In this document: positions 16,949 through 25,440 of the stretch, one piece after another
Layout: every line of letters starts with the position of its first letter
Position numbering within the stretch: the first letter of the stretch is position 1
Assembly (NCBI RefSeq): GCF_918698095.1
Contig: NZ_CAKKLY010000037.1
Coordinates: 1 to 46,176 of the forward strand
Direction: 5' to 3'
DNA from: Arthrobacter sp. Bi83
GTDB taxonomy: Bacteria > Actinomycetota > Actinomycetes > Actinomycetales > Micrococcaceae
Length of the DNA stretch: 46,176 nucleotides
Made by a program: the position numbers and the translations under genes
Notes under the pieces: generated by a model
The model's database searches: none
What the model saw: the letters and a program-made list of their open reading frames with translations, nothing else
What the model was told of the DNA's origin: nothing

Positions 16949-17017
16949 CAGTCGTTTTCAGAGGAAAGATCGCTTGTGATCTGGAGCACACATCCCGCAG
17001 TCGTCATCAACGACTGC
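16949..17017. promoter_or_regulatory. Probable IclR operator cluster before the transporter operon
   Basis: GCAGTCGT-CATCA-ACGACTGC (16997-17017) is an inverted repeat with perfect 8-bp arms. A third half-site CAGTCGT lies at 16949-16955. The cluster is 112-180 nt upstream of the transporter gene and directly after the IclR gene. Confidence 0.55.
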
Positions 17018-17128
17018 CGAATGGGCTGCACAACAAAGCACTGGCTGGCGATAACAACTCACCCCAATTCTTGGCCGGGCAAGGCACCATGGCGGTGCCA
17101 CCACCGGCGCACTCAATGAGGAGACAGT

Positions 17129-18478
17129 ATGGGACCCGTGCAGCAGCACTCGCCCTCGGATGTTCACAACCCGGCAGCGCCGGGGGAACACGTCAAAATG
17201 CCCAAGAAGGCGGCGCTCGCCTCCTTCCTGGGGTCCACCCTGGAGTACTACGACTTCTTCATCTACGGCACCGCTGCCGCGCTGATCTTCCCGAAGGTCT
17301 TTTTCCCTGGCGGAGATCCCGTGGTCGCGCTCCTCGGAGCCATGGCGACGTTCGGCGTCGGCTACTTGGCCAGGCCCCTCGGTGGCGTCGTCATGAGCCA
17401 CTTCGGCGACAGGATCGGCCGAAAGCAGGCACTCATGATCACGCTGGTCATCATGGGCGTCGCTTCCATCGGCATCGGTTTCCTGCCGACCTACGGGCAG
17501 ATGGGCTACTGGGCGACAGCGCTTCTGCTGGTAGGCCGCCTGGCCCAGGGATTCTCCGCAGGCGCTGAGTCCGCCGGGGCATCAACCCTCACCATGGAGC
17601 ACTCACCCGAGGGCCGCCGCGCCTTCTTCACGAGCTTTGTGATGACCGGGTACGCCTCCGGAATGGTGCTGTCCACCATCGTCTTCATCCCCCTCGCCGC
17701 ACTTCCGGAAGATCAACTCCTCAGCTGGGGTTGGCGCGTGCCATTCTGGCTCTCCGTAGTGGTCCTCGCCGTGGCGTACTGGATCCGCACGCGGCTGGAC
17801 GAGCCGCCTGTCTTCGAAGAAATCGTCGAAGACGGTAAGCCCAAGTCCGTCCCGGCGGCCGTGGTCCTCAAGACCCAGTGGCGCGACGTACTGCGGGTCG
17901 GCGTGGTCATGCTGTTCTCCGTCATGCAAACCACCTTCACGGTCTACGCACTGGCGTACGCCACCGGCCCCGCAATCGGCATTGACCGCACCCTGATGCT
18001 CACCGTCAACGCCGTGACGGTCGGCCTGTCCATGGTCACCATTCCCATGGCAGGCGTCATCTCCGACCGGATCGGCCGCAAGAAAGTCCTCCTGGTCGGA
18101 GCCGTTGGTTGCGCCGCGACCACCATCGGTTACTTCTGGGCCATCAGCGAGCACAACATCGCACTGATATTCCTCTTCGGCTTCCTGAACATGACCGTCT
18201 TCTACTCCTGCTGGAATGGCGTGTGGACGGTCTTCTTCCCCGAGATGTTCCCGGCGGCGGTCCGCTATTCCGGTATGGCGATCGGTAGCCAGATCGGTCT
18301 GATCCTGGCTGGCTTCGCACCCGCCATCGCAACGCTTCTTGCACAGCCCGGACACGACGGCTGGATGCCGGTGGCCGGCTTCACCATCCTTTGCCTGGTG
18401 GCCTCGGCTATCGCCATCATGACGGCCCGCGAGACCTACAACGTTCCCCTCGAAGAACTGGGAAAGCCGCGGCGCTAG
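17129..18478 (+). CDS. MFS metabolite:proton symporter (MHS family)
   Basis: The 449-aa protein has about 12 transmembrane segments. It carries the start typical of the MHS subfamily (ProP, ShiA, KgtP): FLGSTLEYYDFFIYGTAAAL near residue 31. Loop motifs are GDRIGRKQAL (2-3) and SDRIGRKKVL (8-9). Relatives import shikimate, alpha-ketoglutarate, proline/betaine or other organic acids by proton symport, which suggests the pathway substrate is a polar carboxylate or polyol. It opens the plus-strand operon after the IclR gene; the ATG has GAGGAG 6 nt upstream. Specificity cannot be read from sequence. Confidence 0.92.
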   Translation: MGPVQQHSPSDVHNPAAPGEHVKMPKKAALASFLGSTLEYYDFFIYGTAAALIFPKVFFPGGDPVVALLGAMATFGVGYLARPLGGVVMSHFGDRIGRKQALMITLVIMGVASIGIGFLPTYGQMGYWATALLLVGRLAQGFSAGAESAGASTLTMEHSPEGRRAFFTSFVMTGYASGMVLSTIVFIPLAALPEDQLLSWGWRVPFWLSVVVLAVAYWIRTRLDEPPVFEEIVEDGKPKSVPAAVVLKTQWRDVLRVGVVMLFSVMQTTFTVYALAYATGPAIGIDRTLMLTVNAVTVGLSMVTIPMAGVISDRIGRKKVLLVGAVGCAATTIGYFWAISEHNIALIFLFGFLNMTVFYSCWNGVWTVFFPEMFPAAVRYSGMAIGSQIGLILAGFAPAIATLLAQPGHDGWMPVAGFTILCLVASAIAIMTARETYNVPLEELGKPRR

Positions 18479-18563
18479 CCACCGAAGGCTGGGCGGCACC
18501 CACCTGCCGCCCAGCCAGGACCACACGAAACAACGACCCAATGCCTCGAAAGTTGGATACCCC

Positions 18564-19703
18564 ATGACCTCGTCAGCAGCAGCGCCCCGCACCTTCCGCG
18601 TTGGAATCGCGGGTTGCGGCGCCATTTCCCGCAACCACCTGGCGGCGTTCCGTGCTCTGGAGAACGTCCAGATCGTCGGAGTCTGCGACGTGGATCCAGA
18701 CCGCGCACTGGCCGCGGCTGAAGCGTGGGCCGTGCCCAACGCAGTGACTACCGTGGATGAACTCCTAACCCTGGACCTGGACATCGTCTCCGTCTGCACG
18801 CCGCATCCGACGCACGAAGAAGTAGTCCTGAAAGCGGCAGCAGCCGGCGTCCATGCCCTCTGCGAGAAGCCCATCGCCACAAAGCTGGAATCCGCCGAAC
18901 GCATGGTGGCCGCGTGCGAGGAAGCCGGAGTCCAACTCGGGGTGCTGTTCCAGCGTCGCTTCTGGCCCGCCTCGCAGAAGATCCGCGCCGCGATCGACGA
19001 CGGCACGCTGGGCCGTGCCATATTGGCCCAGTGCTCGGTCATGCTGCACCGGGCACCCGAGTACTACAACCGCGACGCCTGGCGCGGGACCTGGGAGAAC
19101 GACGGCGGCGGGGTCCTGATGTCCCAAGCCGTCCACCAGATCGACCTTCTGCAGTGGTACCTGGGTGACGTGGCCGAGGTCTACGGCAAGGTCAACACCT
19201 ACCGCCACGGCGACTACATAGAGGTAGAGGATTCCGCGACGGCGGTGATCACTTTTACGTCCGGGGCCATGGCTACGCTTGAGGCCTCCACCGCGGTATC
19301 GCCAAACCTCGGCATCCAGCTCCGCATCACGGGGGAAACGGGAGCCTCGGCTTCCCTCACGGAATTCCCTGAAGGAAGCGATGGCCGCCTGGACCTGTGG
19401 GCGGTAGGCGAGAAGATCGTCGTCGAGCCTGTCCACCCGGAAGGGGCGGAGCCCAACGTCGATCTGTCTGCCATCAACGGCCAGCTGGTTCCATTCCACA
19501 CCCTTCAGGTCAAGGACTTTGTCCGTGCCTTGGAGACCGGAACCGAACCTGCCATCACGGGCAAGGACGCACTCAAGTCCCTGCGGATCCTGCTGGCCGT
19601 CTATGAGTCCTCCCGCACCGGCGAGCCCGTTCGCTTCGCGCCGGTCCACGCCGCTCATACGAGCATCCCGGAACTGCGGGTGGGCCAGAAGGTGGAAGGT
19701 TAA
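18564..19703 (+). CDS. Gfo/Idh/MocA-family oxidoreductase
   Basis: The 379-aa NAD(P)-dependent dehydrogenase has an N-terminal Rossmann fold (GIAGCGAISRNHLAAF at 13-28) and the family motif CEKPIATKLE with its catalytic-site lysine, then an alpha/beta substrate domain with GGGVLMSQAVHQIDLLQWYLG. Members oxidise sugars or cyclitols (for example inositol 2-dehydrogenase). It sits 85 nt after the transporter gene and 3 nt before the OYE-like gene, so it belongs to the operon. The presence of this enzyme and the TIM-barrel isomerase points to a polyol-like or glycosidic substrate. Confidence 0.92.
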   Translation: MTSSAAAPRTFRVGIAGCGAISRNHLAAFRALENVQIVGVCDVDPDRALAAAEAWAVPNAVTTVDELLTLDLDIVSVCTPHPTHEEVVLKAAAAGVHALCEKPIATKLESAERMVAACEEAGVQLGVLFQRRFWPASQKIRAAIDDGTLGRAILAQCSVMLHRAPEYYNRDAWRGTWENDGGGVLMSQAVHQIDLLQWYLGDVAEVYGKVNTYRHGDYIEVEDSATAVITFTSGAMATLEASTAVSPNLGIQLRITGETGASASLTEFPEGSDGRLDLWAVGEKIVVEPVHPEGAEPNVDLSAINGQLVPFHTLQVKDFVRALETGTEPAITGKDALKSLRILLAVYESSRTGEPVRFAPVHAAHTSIPELRVGQKVEG

Positions 19704-19706
19704 GCG

Positions 19707-21779
19707 ATGGTTGCCAACTCACGCTTCGCGGAGCGCCCCCTGACCCTTGGCCGCAACGGCCGGATCCCGAAGACGCTACGCAACCGCCTCGCCTCGGCGC
19801 CGATGGAGCGCAATTACGGCACCACGGACGGTTACATCACCGAGCAATACATCGACTACCTGGTGACCAGGGCCAAGGCCGGCCTCGGCATGGTGACCAC
19901 CGAAGCCACTTATATACGGGCCGACGGCAAAGGCCGCACCCACCAACTGGGCCTGCATACGGATGACATGATTCCCGGTCTCCGCCGCCTCACCGATGCC
20001 CTGCACGCCGAAGGCGCGCTTGCCGCCGTCGAACTTAATCACGGCGGCCGCACCGCGCAGTCCTCGGTGTCCGGACTCAGGAATGTGGCGCCATCGCCGG
20101 TGTCATGCGCGACGGCGGGTGGTGAAGTTCCACAGGAACTCACCGCCGCCGAGTGCTACGAACTCGTGGAGGCTTACGCGCAGGCGGCTCGCCGCGCAGT
20201 GGCAGCCGGCTTCGACGTCATCAACCTGCACGGCGCCCACGGGTACCTGATTCACCAGTTCATGTCGCCGATTTCCAACCACCGCACGGACGAGTTCGCA
20301 GCGCCGGAGTTGTTCATGAACCTCGTGATCGACGCCGTCCGCGAGGCCGTGCCGGACACGATCCTGGGCATGCGCGTTTCCGTGGTGGAAGGCCCCGCCG
20401 ATGGCATCAACGCCGAGCAGCAAGTGGCCATCGTCGCCAAGGCCGACTTGGACAAGCTCGACTTCCTGGACCTTTCCGCAGGCAGTTACGACGCCGGCGA
20501 ATGGATTGTGCAGTCGGGGGAGTGGAAGCCCGGAGTCCTGTCCGACTACGCCAAGGCCTACCGCCAGTTCGGACTTCCGCTGGGCATGGCCGGGCGCCTC
20601 AACAGCCCGCAGGTCATTGAGGAAGTCCTCAGCGAAGGAACCTGCGATTTCGTCAGCCTGGCCCGCGCCATCCACGCCGATCCGGCGTTCGTGGGCGGCG
20701 TGCTGCGCGGCGAACGCTACCGTCCCTGCATCGCGTGCAATGTCTGCATCGACAACCTCGGCCTCGGCCAGGTCACCTGCACCGTCAACCCTGCCGTCGG
20801 CCGCTCCCGCGTGACCGTGCCCACGCCCACCGTCCGCTCCGACTCCAGCGTGCTGGTGGTCGGTGCCGGACCTGCGGGCCTCACCGCCGCCCGCGAACTC
20901 GCCGAGGCCGGTGCCCGCGTGACGTTGATCGACGACGGCGCGCGGCCCGGTGGGCAGTTCACCCTCGCCGAACGCATGAAGTCCACGCCGGACTTCCACC
21001 GTTTCGCCGATTGGTCGGGTTCGGAAAACGCCCGCTTGGGCGTGGAGGTCCGCGTCGGAGCGCACATTGACACGTCCGACGCCGGCAGGCTGGCCCGAGA
21101 TTTCGGCGCCGACGCCGTGGTGATTGCCACCGGTGGGCGCCGGCCGGCGATGGAGTTCGACTTCCCTGATGTCGAAGGCGGTGACTCACCGAGCGTCAGC
21201 GACATTCGGGACTGGCTCGCGGCCCATCCGGAGATCCTCGACGCCGGGACGTCACCGTCCGTGCCGACCGCCGTGACGATCTGGGGCGCAGATTCGGTGG
21301 CCATGTCCGTGGCTGACACCCTCGCGGCCAAAGGCACGGCTGTCTTGATCGTCGGTCCGCAGGCAGCGTTGGCTCCGGAGTCCGGGCGCCGTGCCAAGAT
21401 TCTTGCCCTGCCGCGGCTGGAGTCAAACCCGCGGGTGCGGATCTTCCTGTCCAGCACCATCGAGGAATTCGACGGCGGCCGGGTACGGGTCAGCCGGACG
21501 GGACTTGCAGACGAATGGATCGATGCGCCCGGTGATCTGTTGGTCTCGCGTTCGGTGCTGCCACTTGACGCAACGCCCACGCTCACCGAGCGCGAGGCCG
21601 AACTGGGCCGCGAAGCCGGCTTTCCCGTGGCACTTGCGGGAAGCGTCGTCGATCAGAATCCCGCCATCGTGTCCAACGCCGTTAAGAGTGGCTACGACGC
21701 AGCGCAAAGGATCGCAGCCGCATTGGCCCCCGTCACGAACGCCAGCAACAACCCCACCCCGAACGGAGCCCGCAAGTGA
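19707..21779 (+). CDS. NADH:flavin oxidoreductase, 2,4-dienoyl-CoA reductase/TMADH type
   Basis: The 690-aa multidomain protein has an N-terminal old-yellow-enzyme FMN barrel (about 10-340, with NLHGAHGYLIHQF at 173-185 supplying the active-site His and Tyr) and a 4Fe-4S site with C341, C344, C347 and C358. An FAD/NAD(P) module follows (GAGPAGLTAARELAEAG). Relatives include FadH, BaiCD and trimethylamine dehydrogenase. It probably reduces an enone double bond, or in reverse dehydrogenates or demethylates its substrate. No acyl-CoA enzymes are nearby, so fatty acids are unlikely. GGTGGAAGG precedes the ATG, and the stop overlaps the next GTG. Confidence 0.92.
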   Translation: MVANSRFAERPLTLGRNGRIPKTLRNRLASAPMERNYGTTDGYITEQYIDYLVTRAKAGLGMVTTEATYIRADGKGRTHQLGLHTDDMIPGLRRLTDALHAEGALAAVELNHGGRTAQSSVSGLRNVAPSPVSCATAGGEVPQELTAAECYELVEAYAQAARRAVAAGFDVINLHGAHGYLIHQFMSPISNHRTDEFAAPELFMNLVIDAVREAVPDTILGMRVSVVEGPADGINAEQQVAIVAKADLDKLDFLDLSAGSYDAGEWIVQSGEWKPGVLSDYAKAYRQFGLPLGMAGRLNSPQVIEEVLSEGTCDFVSLARAIHADPAFVGGVLRGERYRPCIACNVCIDNLGLGQVTCTVNPAVGRSRVTVPTPTVRSDSSVLVVGAGPAGLTAARELAEAGARVTLIDDGARPGGQFTLAERMKSTPDFHRFADWSGSENARLGVEVRVGAHIDTSDAGRLARDFGADAVVIATGGRRPAMEFDFPDVEGGDSPSVSDIRDWLAAHPEILDAGTSPSVPTAVTIWGADSVAMSVADTLAAKGTAVLIVGPQAALAPESGRRAKILALPRLESNPRVRIFLSSTIEEFDGGRVRVSRTGLADEWIDAPGDLLVSRSVLPLDATPTLTEREAELGREAGFPVALAGSVVDQNPAIVSNAVKSGYDAAQRIAAALAPVTNASNNPTPNGARK

Positions 21780-22636
21780 CAGCACAAGCCCGACGCCTAG
21801 GCCTCGCACAGCTATGCCTCGTGGGCACAGCGCCGCCGGACCTGGTCACCATCGCAGCGGAGGCCCGCTTCGATTTCATCGGTGCACGGGTCAGGCCCGT
21901 CACGGCAATGGAGCGGCCCTACAACCTCCAGCCGGGGTCGCCCATGCTCCAGGAAACCTTGGTGAGAATGGAGGACACAGGAATCACGGTTGAAGACATC
22001 GAGTTCCTGCTCCTGGATGGAACGGGCCTGCAGAACGGCAAGGATCAACGCAACGCCTGGTTGCAGATGATGGAGGCCGGCCAAGCGCTGGGGGCTTCCA
22101 CACTGACAGTCGCTTGCTCGGATCCGGACATGGACAGATTCGGGGACCACCTCGCGCAGATGACCCAGGACGGCAAGGCTTACGGCATCATGCCTGCGCT
22201 GGAGCCAATCGCCTACCAAGCCGTCCGCTCGATTCCCCAAGCAGCCTTGTTGGCCCGCCGAGCCGGCTGCAAGGTGGTTGTGGATGCCCTCCACTTCAAC
22301 CGTTTCGGCGGCACCTTGGCGGAACTGGGAGCAGCCGCGGACGTCGTTCCATTGGTCCAACTCTGCGACGGCCCAGCGAATGCACCTGCCAACAGGGACG
22401 GACTCGTGGCCGAGTCCCGTTCAGAGCGCGGTGTTCCAGGGGAAGGCGACTTTGATCTCGCAGCCTTGATCTCGGCGTTCCCGGAGGGTACCCCCATCAG
22501 CGTCGAAACGCCCTCGGACAGCCGGGTGGCGGCCATGGGCGAACTGGCGTGGGCCAGACACCTCAAGGCAGCCGCCGATTCCACCCTGAACAGCGCCGTC
22601 CAGGACACCACAACACTTAGTTGGAGCGAGAATTGA
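21776..22636 (+). CDS. Sugar phosphate isomerase/epimerase-like TIM-barrel protein
   Basis: The 286-aa protein belongs to the xylose-isomerase-like/AP endonuclease 2 barrel family, which includes IolE, IolI, 3-dehydroshikimate dehydratase and C-glycoside-cleaving proteins. Candidate metal ligands are E in ALEPIAY, D and H in VVDALHF, Q or D in VQLCDG, and the final E in SVETPS. It may isomerise or dehydrate the ketone made by the upstream dehydrogenases. It starts at a GTG overlapping the preceding stop (GTGA) and overlaps the following TTG start, so translation is coupled on both sides. Confidence 0.88.
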   Translation: MTAQARRLGLAQLCLVGTAPPDLVTIAAEARFDFIGARVRPVTAMERPYNLQPGSPMLQETLVRMEDTGITVEDIEFLLLDGTGLQNGKDQRNAWLQMMEAGQALGASTLTVACSDPDMDRFGDHLAQMTQDGKAYGIMPALEPIAYQAVRSIPQAALLARRAGCKVVVDALHFNRFGGTLAELGAAADVVPLVQLCDGPANAPANRDGLVAESRSERGVPGEGDFDLAALISAFPEGTPISVETPSDSRVAAMGELAWARHLKAAADSTLNSAVQDTTTLSWSEN

Positions 22637-24369
22637 ACACCACTGCAAGCCCCCGCCGGATCCTGGACTGCGATGTCCTGGTAGTAGGCTCCGGCGCTGG
22701 CGGCCTGTCCGCAGCTGTGACCGCGGCCTATCACGGACTGAAAGTCATCGTCGTGGAGAAGGCTCCAGTCTGCGGCGGCGCAACATCGTGGTCCGGCGGT
22801 TGGGCCTGGGCGCCGGGCAACCCGTTGGCGAAGGCGGAAGGCGTCAACGAGGACAAGGAAACGTTCCGAACCTATCTCCGCGAGGTCCTTGGCGATGACT
22901 ACCAAGCCGAAAAGGTGGACGCGTTTCTCGAATCCGCTCCGCACATGGTGGACTTCTTCCACAAAAAGACCTCCCTGCAGTTTGTCCCCGGCAGCCGGAT
23001 CAACGACATTTACGGCAAGCTTCCCGGCGCCGGAAGAGGCAACCGCTCCGTGGGCCCGAAGCCTTTCAATGCACGCAACATCAAGCCCGGCCTGCGAGCC
23101 AAAATGCGCCACCAGCTCTACGAAACCTCCTTCCTGGGCATGGGCATCATGGCCGGACCGGACCTTTCCAAATTCCTTTCGGCGTCGCAAGGCAATCTCC
23201 ACGGAATCTTCCACGCGGGCTGGCGCTTCGGCTTCCACCTGCTGGATTTGCTGATGCATCGCCGCAACATGCAGCTGGTCAACGGCACGGCCCTGACCGG
23301 CAGGCTCATGAAATCCGCGGACGATCTTGGCGTCGATCTGCGCGTCTCCACGCGTGCCACAGCGTTGCTTACCGATGAGAGGGGAAAGGTGACGGGCGCC
23401 GTCGTACATTCTTCTGAAGGTGAGCTGCAGATCAACACTGCCCGCGGCGTCGTGCTCGCCTCGGGCGGCTTCCCCAACAACGTGCAGCGGCGCAAGGAGC
23501 TGTTCCCCAAAACGCCTACCGGCCGGGAGCACTGGACCCTCGCTCCGGGGGAGACCACCGGTGATGGCATCAACCTGGCCCAGGCCGTGGGAGCCCGGTT
23601 CAAAACAGTGAAGTCGGCGGCGGCGTGGTGCCCGGTGTCGCTGGTGCCATACGGCAACGGCAGGACCGGCGTGTTCCCGCACATCATGGACCGCGCCAAG
23701 CCGGGCAGCATCGGCGTCCGCGCAGACGGGAAGCGGTTCGTGAACGAGGCCAACGGCTACCACGACTACGTCGAGGCGCTTCTGGCAGCAACGCCCGAGG
23801 GTGAAACCGTGGAGTCCTGGCAGATCGCTGACAGCCGGTTTGTTCGCAAGTTCCCGCTGGGCATGGCCAAGCCGCTGCCAGTTCCGCTCTTCCCGTACCT
23901 GCGCTCCGGATACCTGATCAAGGGGCAGACGCTGGAGGAACTGGCGAGGAAATGCGGCGTCGATCCTGCCGGGCTGCGCGAAACCGTGGCGACGTTCAAC
24001 ACGCACGCCCGTTCCGGCGTCGATCCTGATTTCGGCCGTGGCGAGACGGCCTTCAACCGCTACGGCGGCGACGCCGGCAACCAGCCCAACCCCACGCTGG
24101 GGCCTATCGAGAAGGGCCCGTTCTATGCGGTGCGCGTAGTGCCGGGCAGCTTCGGGACGTTCGCGGGCCTGGACACCGACGGCCTTGGCCGGGCGCTCAA
24201 CAACGACGGCGAGCCCATCGACGGTCTGTACGTCGCAGGCAATGACCAAGCCAACGTCATGGGTGGCCACTACCCGGCGGGCGGCATCAACCTTGGCCCG
24301 GCGCTGACGTTCGGTTACATCGCCGGCCGCGACCTGGCGGGCGTAAATAATTATGAGGTTGCGTTGTGA
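22633..24369 (+). CDS. Second KstD-like FAD-dependent dehydrogenase
   Basis: The 578-aa flavoprotein is a relative of the one at 11942-13579. It has VLVVGSGAGGLSAAVTAAYHG with VVEKAP behind it, WSGGWAWAPGNPLA, GKRFVNEANGYHDYVEAL, and a C-terminal HYPAGGINLGPALTFGYIAGRD block. Y547 and G551 keep the spacing of the KstD catalytic Tyr/Gly pair. It probably introduces or removes a C=C bond beside a carbonyl. The TTG at 22633, overlapping the preceding stop as TTGA, is preferred because GGAG lies 6 nt upstream; an in-frame TTG at 22621 would add four residues. Its stop overlaps a GTG that opens a truncated gene. Confidence 0.9.
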   Translation: MNTTASPRRILDCDVLVVGSGAGGLSAAVTAAYHGLKVIVVEKAPVCGGATSWSGGWAWAPGNPLAKAEGVNEDKETFRTYLREVLGDDYQAEKVDAFLESAPHMVDFFHKKTSLQFVPGSRINDIYGKLPGAGRGNRSVGPKPFNARNIKPGLRAKMRHQLYETSFLGMGIMAGPDLSKFLSASQGNLHGIFHAGWRFGFHLLDLLMHRRNMQLVNGTALTGRLMKSADDLGVDLRVSTRATALLTDERGKVTGAVVHSSEGELQINTARGVVLASGGFPNNVQRRKELFPKTPTGREHWTLAPGETTGDGINLAQAVGARFKTVKSAAAWCPVSLVPYGNGRTGVFPHIMDRAKPGSIGVRADGKRFVNEANGYHDYVEALLAATPEGETVESWQIADSRFVRKFPLGMAKPLPVPLFPYLRSGYLIKGQTLEELARKCGVDPAGLRETVATFNTHARSGVDPDFGRGETAFNRYGGDAGNQPNPTLGPIEKGPFYAVRVVPGSFGTFAGLDTDGLGRALNNDGEPIDGLYVAGNDQANVMGGHYPAGGINLGPALTFGYIAGRDLAGVNNYEVAL

Positions 24370-24434
24370 GTGACGTTCTTCAACGCACGACGGCGGAACT
24401 CGCCTCGGGTGTCCAGATTCCGGTCATTGGGTAA
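24366..24434 (+). pseudogene. Truncated start of a possible aldo/keto reductase gene
   Basis: A GTG that overlaps the preceding stop as GTGA opens a 22-codon frame ending in ELASGVQIPVIG and then TAA. The segment looks like the first beta hairpin of aldo/keto reductases (typically L-x-x-G-x-x-I-P-x-x-G-x-G), broken where the conserved GLGT would follow. The tight coupling suggests the operon once went on into another oxidoreductase that was deleted. The family call rests on about 12 residues, so it is tentative. Confidence 0.4.
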
Positions 24435-24507
24435 GGGACATGGCCGTTGATGGATGAGGAGGCGAGTGGGCCGCCGCGCTGGGGGAGGGAGTGGGCTCGA
24501 ACCTGTC

Positions 24508-24533
24508 TTTCCCCCTCCTCCTGGAGGGGGAAA
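24508..24533. terminator. Hairpin closing the plus-strand catabolic operon
   Basis: TTTCCCCCTCC (24508-24518) pairs perfectly with GGAGGGGGAAA (24523-24533) around a 4-nt loop. It lies between the operon end and the 3' end of a convergent small gene, so it can serve both strands. No T-run follows. Confidence 0.55.
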
Positions 24534-24563
24534 CGGAAGCTGGCCTGAACATGCAAGCGGAAG

Positions 24564-24911
24564 CTACTCCGCGTCGATTTCCTCCAGCAGATCCTTTGCC
24601 GCTTTGCGGATGTCCTCGTGATCATGCTGCGCCGCACGACTCTCGAGCGAAATGACCGCGCAGCGGTGGACCTTCTTGAAGTCGCCGAACGGAAAGCTGA
24701 CGCTTCCCTTGGTCCCCTCGGATTGTTCCTTGTCAATGCCGAGGTGCCACTTCGAGAATTCAGCAAACCCGTGCTTGTCGATGAACGCGTTTTCATCATC
24801 GGTGGACGGCGCGTGTTCGCTCCAGTCATCGCGGACGTCCTGCTGCACCTTCCCCTGTTTTACGAGCTCGCGGGCGAGTTCCAATGCCTTGCGGTTCAGT
24901 TTCGTGGCCAT
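24564..24911 (-). CDS. Small conserved hypothetical protein
   Basis: The 115-aa protein is not assigned to a named family here. It is charged and mostly helical, with EHAPSTDDENAFIDKHGF and SKWHLGIDKEQSEGTKGSVSFPFGDFKKVHR as its most distinctive parts and an acidic helical C-terminus (KAAKDLLEEIDAE). There is no signal peptide or membrane segment. The ATG has GGAGG 6 nt upstream, and composition and codon use fit a real gene. It stands alone. Confidence 0.75.
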   Translation of the reverse strand: MATKLNRKALELARELVKQGKVQQDVRDDWSEHAPSTDDENAFIDKHGFAEFSKWHLGIDKEQSEGTKGSVSFPFGDFKKVHRCAVISLESRAAQHDHEDIRKAAKDLLEEIDAE

Positions 24912-25076
24912 CTGGTGCCTCCGCAGTGGGTTCCGGTGTTGGGCTGGGCGGGCAGAGCCGAGTCCATCTCTAGGCTAGAACCGTCGACGGCGGCCCGCCA
25001 GTATCGAGGCAAGCTCAGCCTGATGACTCCCGGTTTTCCATCCGGCCCCAGGGATTTACCCCGCGGAGACTCCGCC

Positions 25077-25108
25077 GAAACGTTTCCACAACAATGGGTG
25101 CCTAGCTT
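25077..25108 (+). promoter_or_regulatory. Possible leaderless promoter with GAAACGTTTC palindrome
   Basis: A -10-like TAGCTT (25103-25108) is followed by 6 nt and an ATG, matching the leaderless layout seen elsewhere in the window. The perfect palindrome GAAACGTTTC (25077-25086) covers the -35 position. No good -35 box is present. Confidence 0.3.
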
Positions 25109-25114
25109 GGCAGC

Positions 25115-25318
25115 ATGACCTTTGAAGCCATGGCCAGGATCCGCGACAGCATCGTTGACGCATTGTTCCCCGCCCAGCCCAGCACCGCGGAGCAAGCCAC
25201 CGACGCCCTGCGCGAGGTGACGCGCTGGGCCTGGCTGCCTGCCCTGAGCGGCATTGCCGTGTCCGGGGACCACGCCCGCAGGGCCCATGAAACCGCCGTG
25301 CGGGCGGCCGCGGAATAG
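25115..25318 (+). CDS. Small hypothetical protein
   Basis: This 67-aa reading frame (starts MTFEAMARIRDSIVDALFP, ends AHETAVRAAAE) would give a helical, soluble protein. There is no Shine-Dalgarno site; a -10-like box 6 nt before the ATG hints at a leaderless message. No family is recognised. A longer frame on the opposite strand looks like its shadow. Confidence 0.4.
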   Translation: MTFEAMARIRDSIVDALFPAQPSTAEQATDALREVTRWAWLPALSGIAVSGDHARRAHETAVRAAAE

Positions 25319-25440
25319 CCTCACATCGGCGATAGATGTCGCGTCGCACACACTAGTCTTCCATTTGCTGCATAATGACCTAAACTGCTTCACTGAGGTG
25401 CCTGAAATGGCGCTGCGCAGCAACGAAAGTGAACAACCAC

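Noticed and set aside
22213..24270. 685-aa open frame on the minus strand
   Set aside because: It is the antisense shadow of the isomerase and KstD-like genes, which have strong family motifs and coupled starts; the frame has no recognisable domain.
11942..24434. Steroid degradation cluster
   Set aside because: KstD-like genes alone suggested it, but no Kst/Hsa ring-cleavage, acyl-CoA or Mce import genes are present.
24896..25423. 175-aa minus-strand frame around 25 kb
   Set aside because: No ribosome site, low-complexity Arg/Gly/Pro translation, and it overlaps the start of the small conserved gene at 24911.
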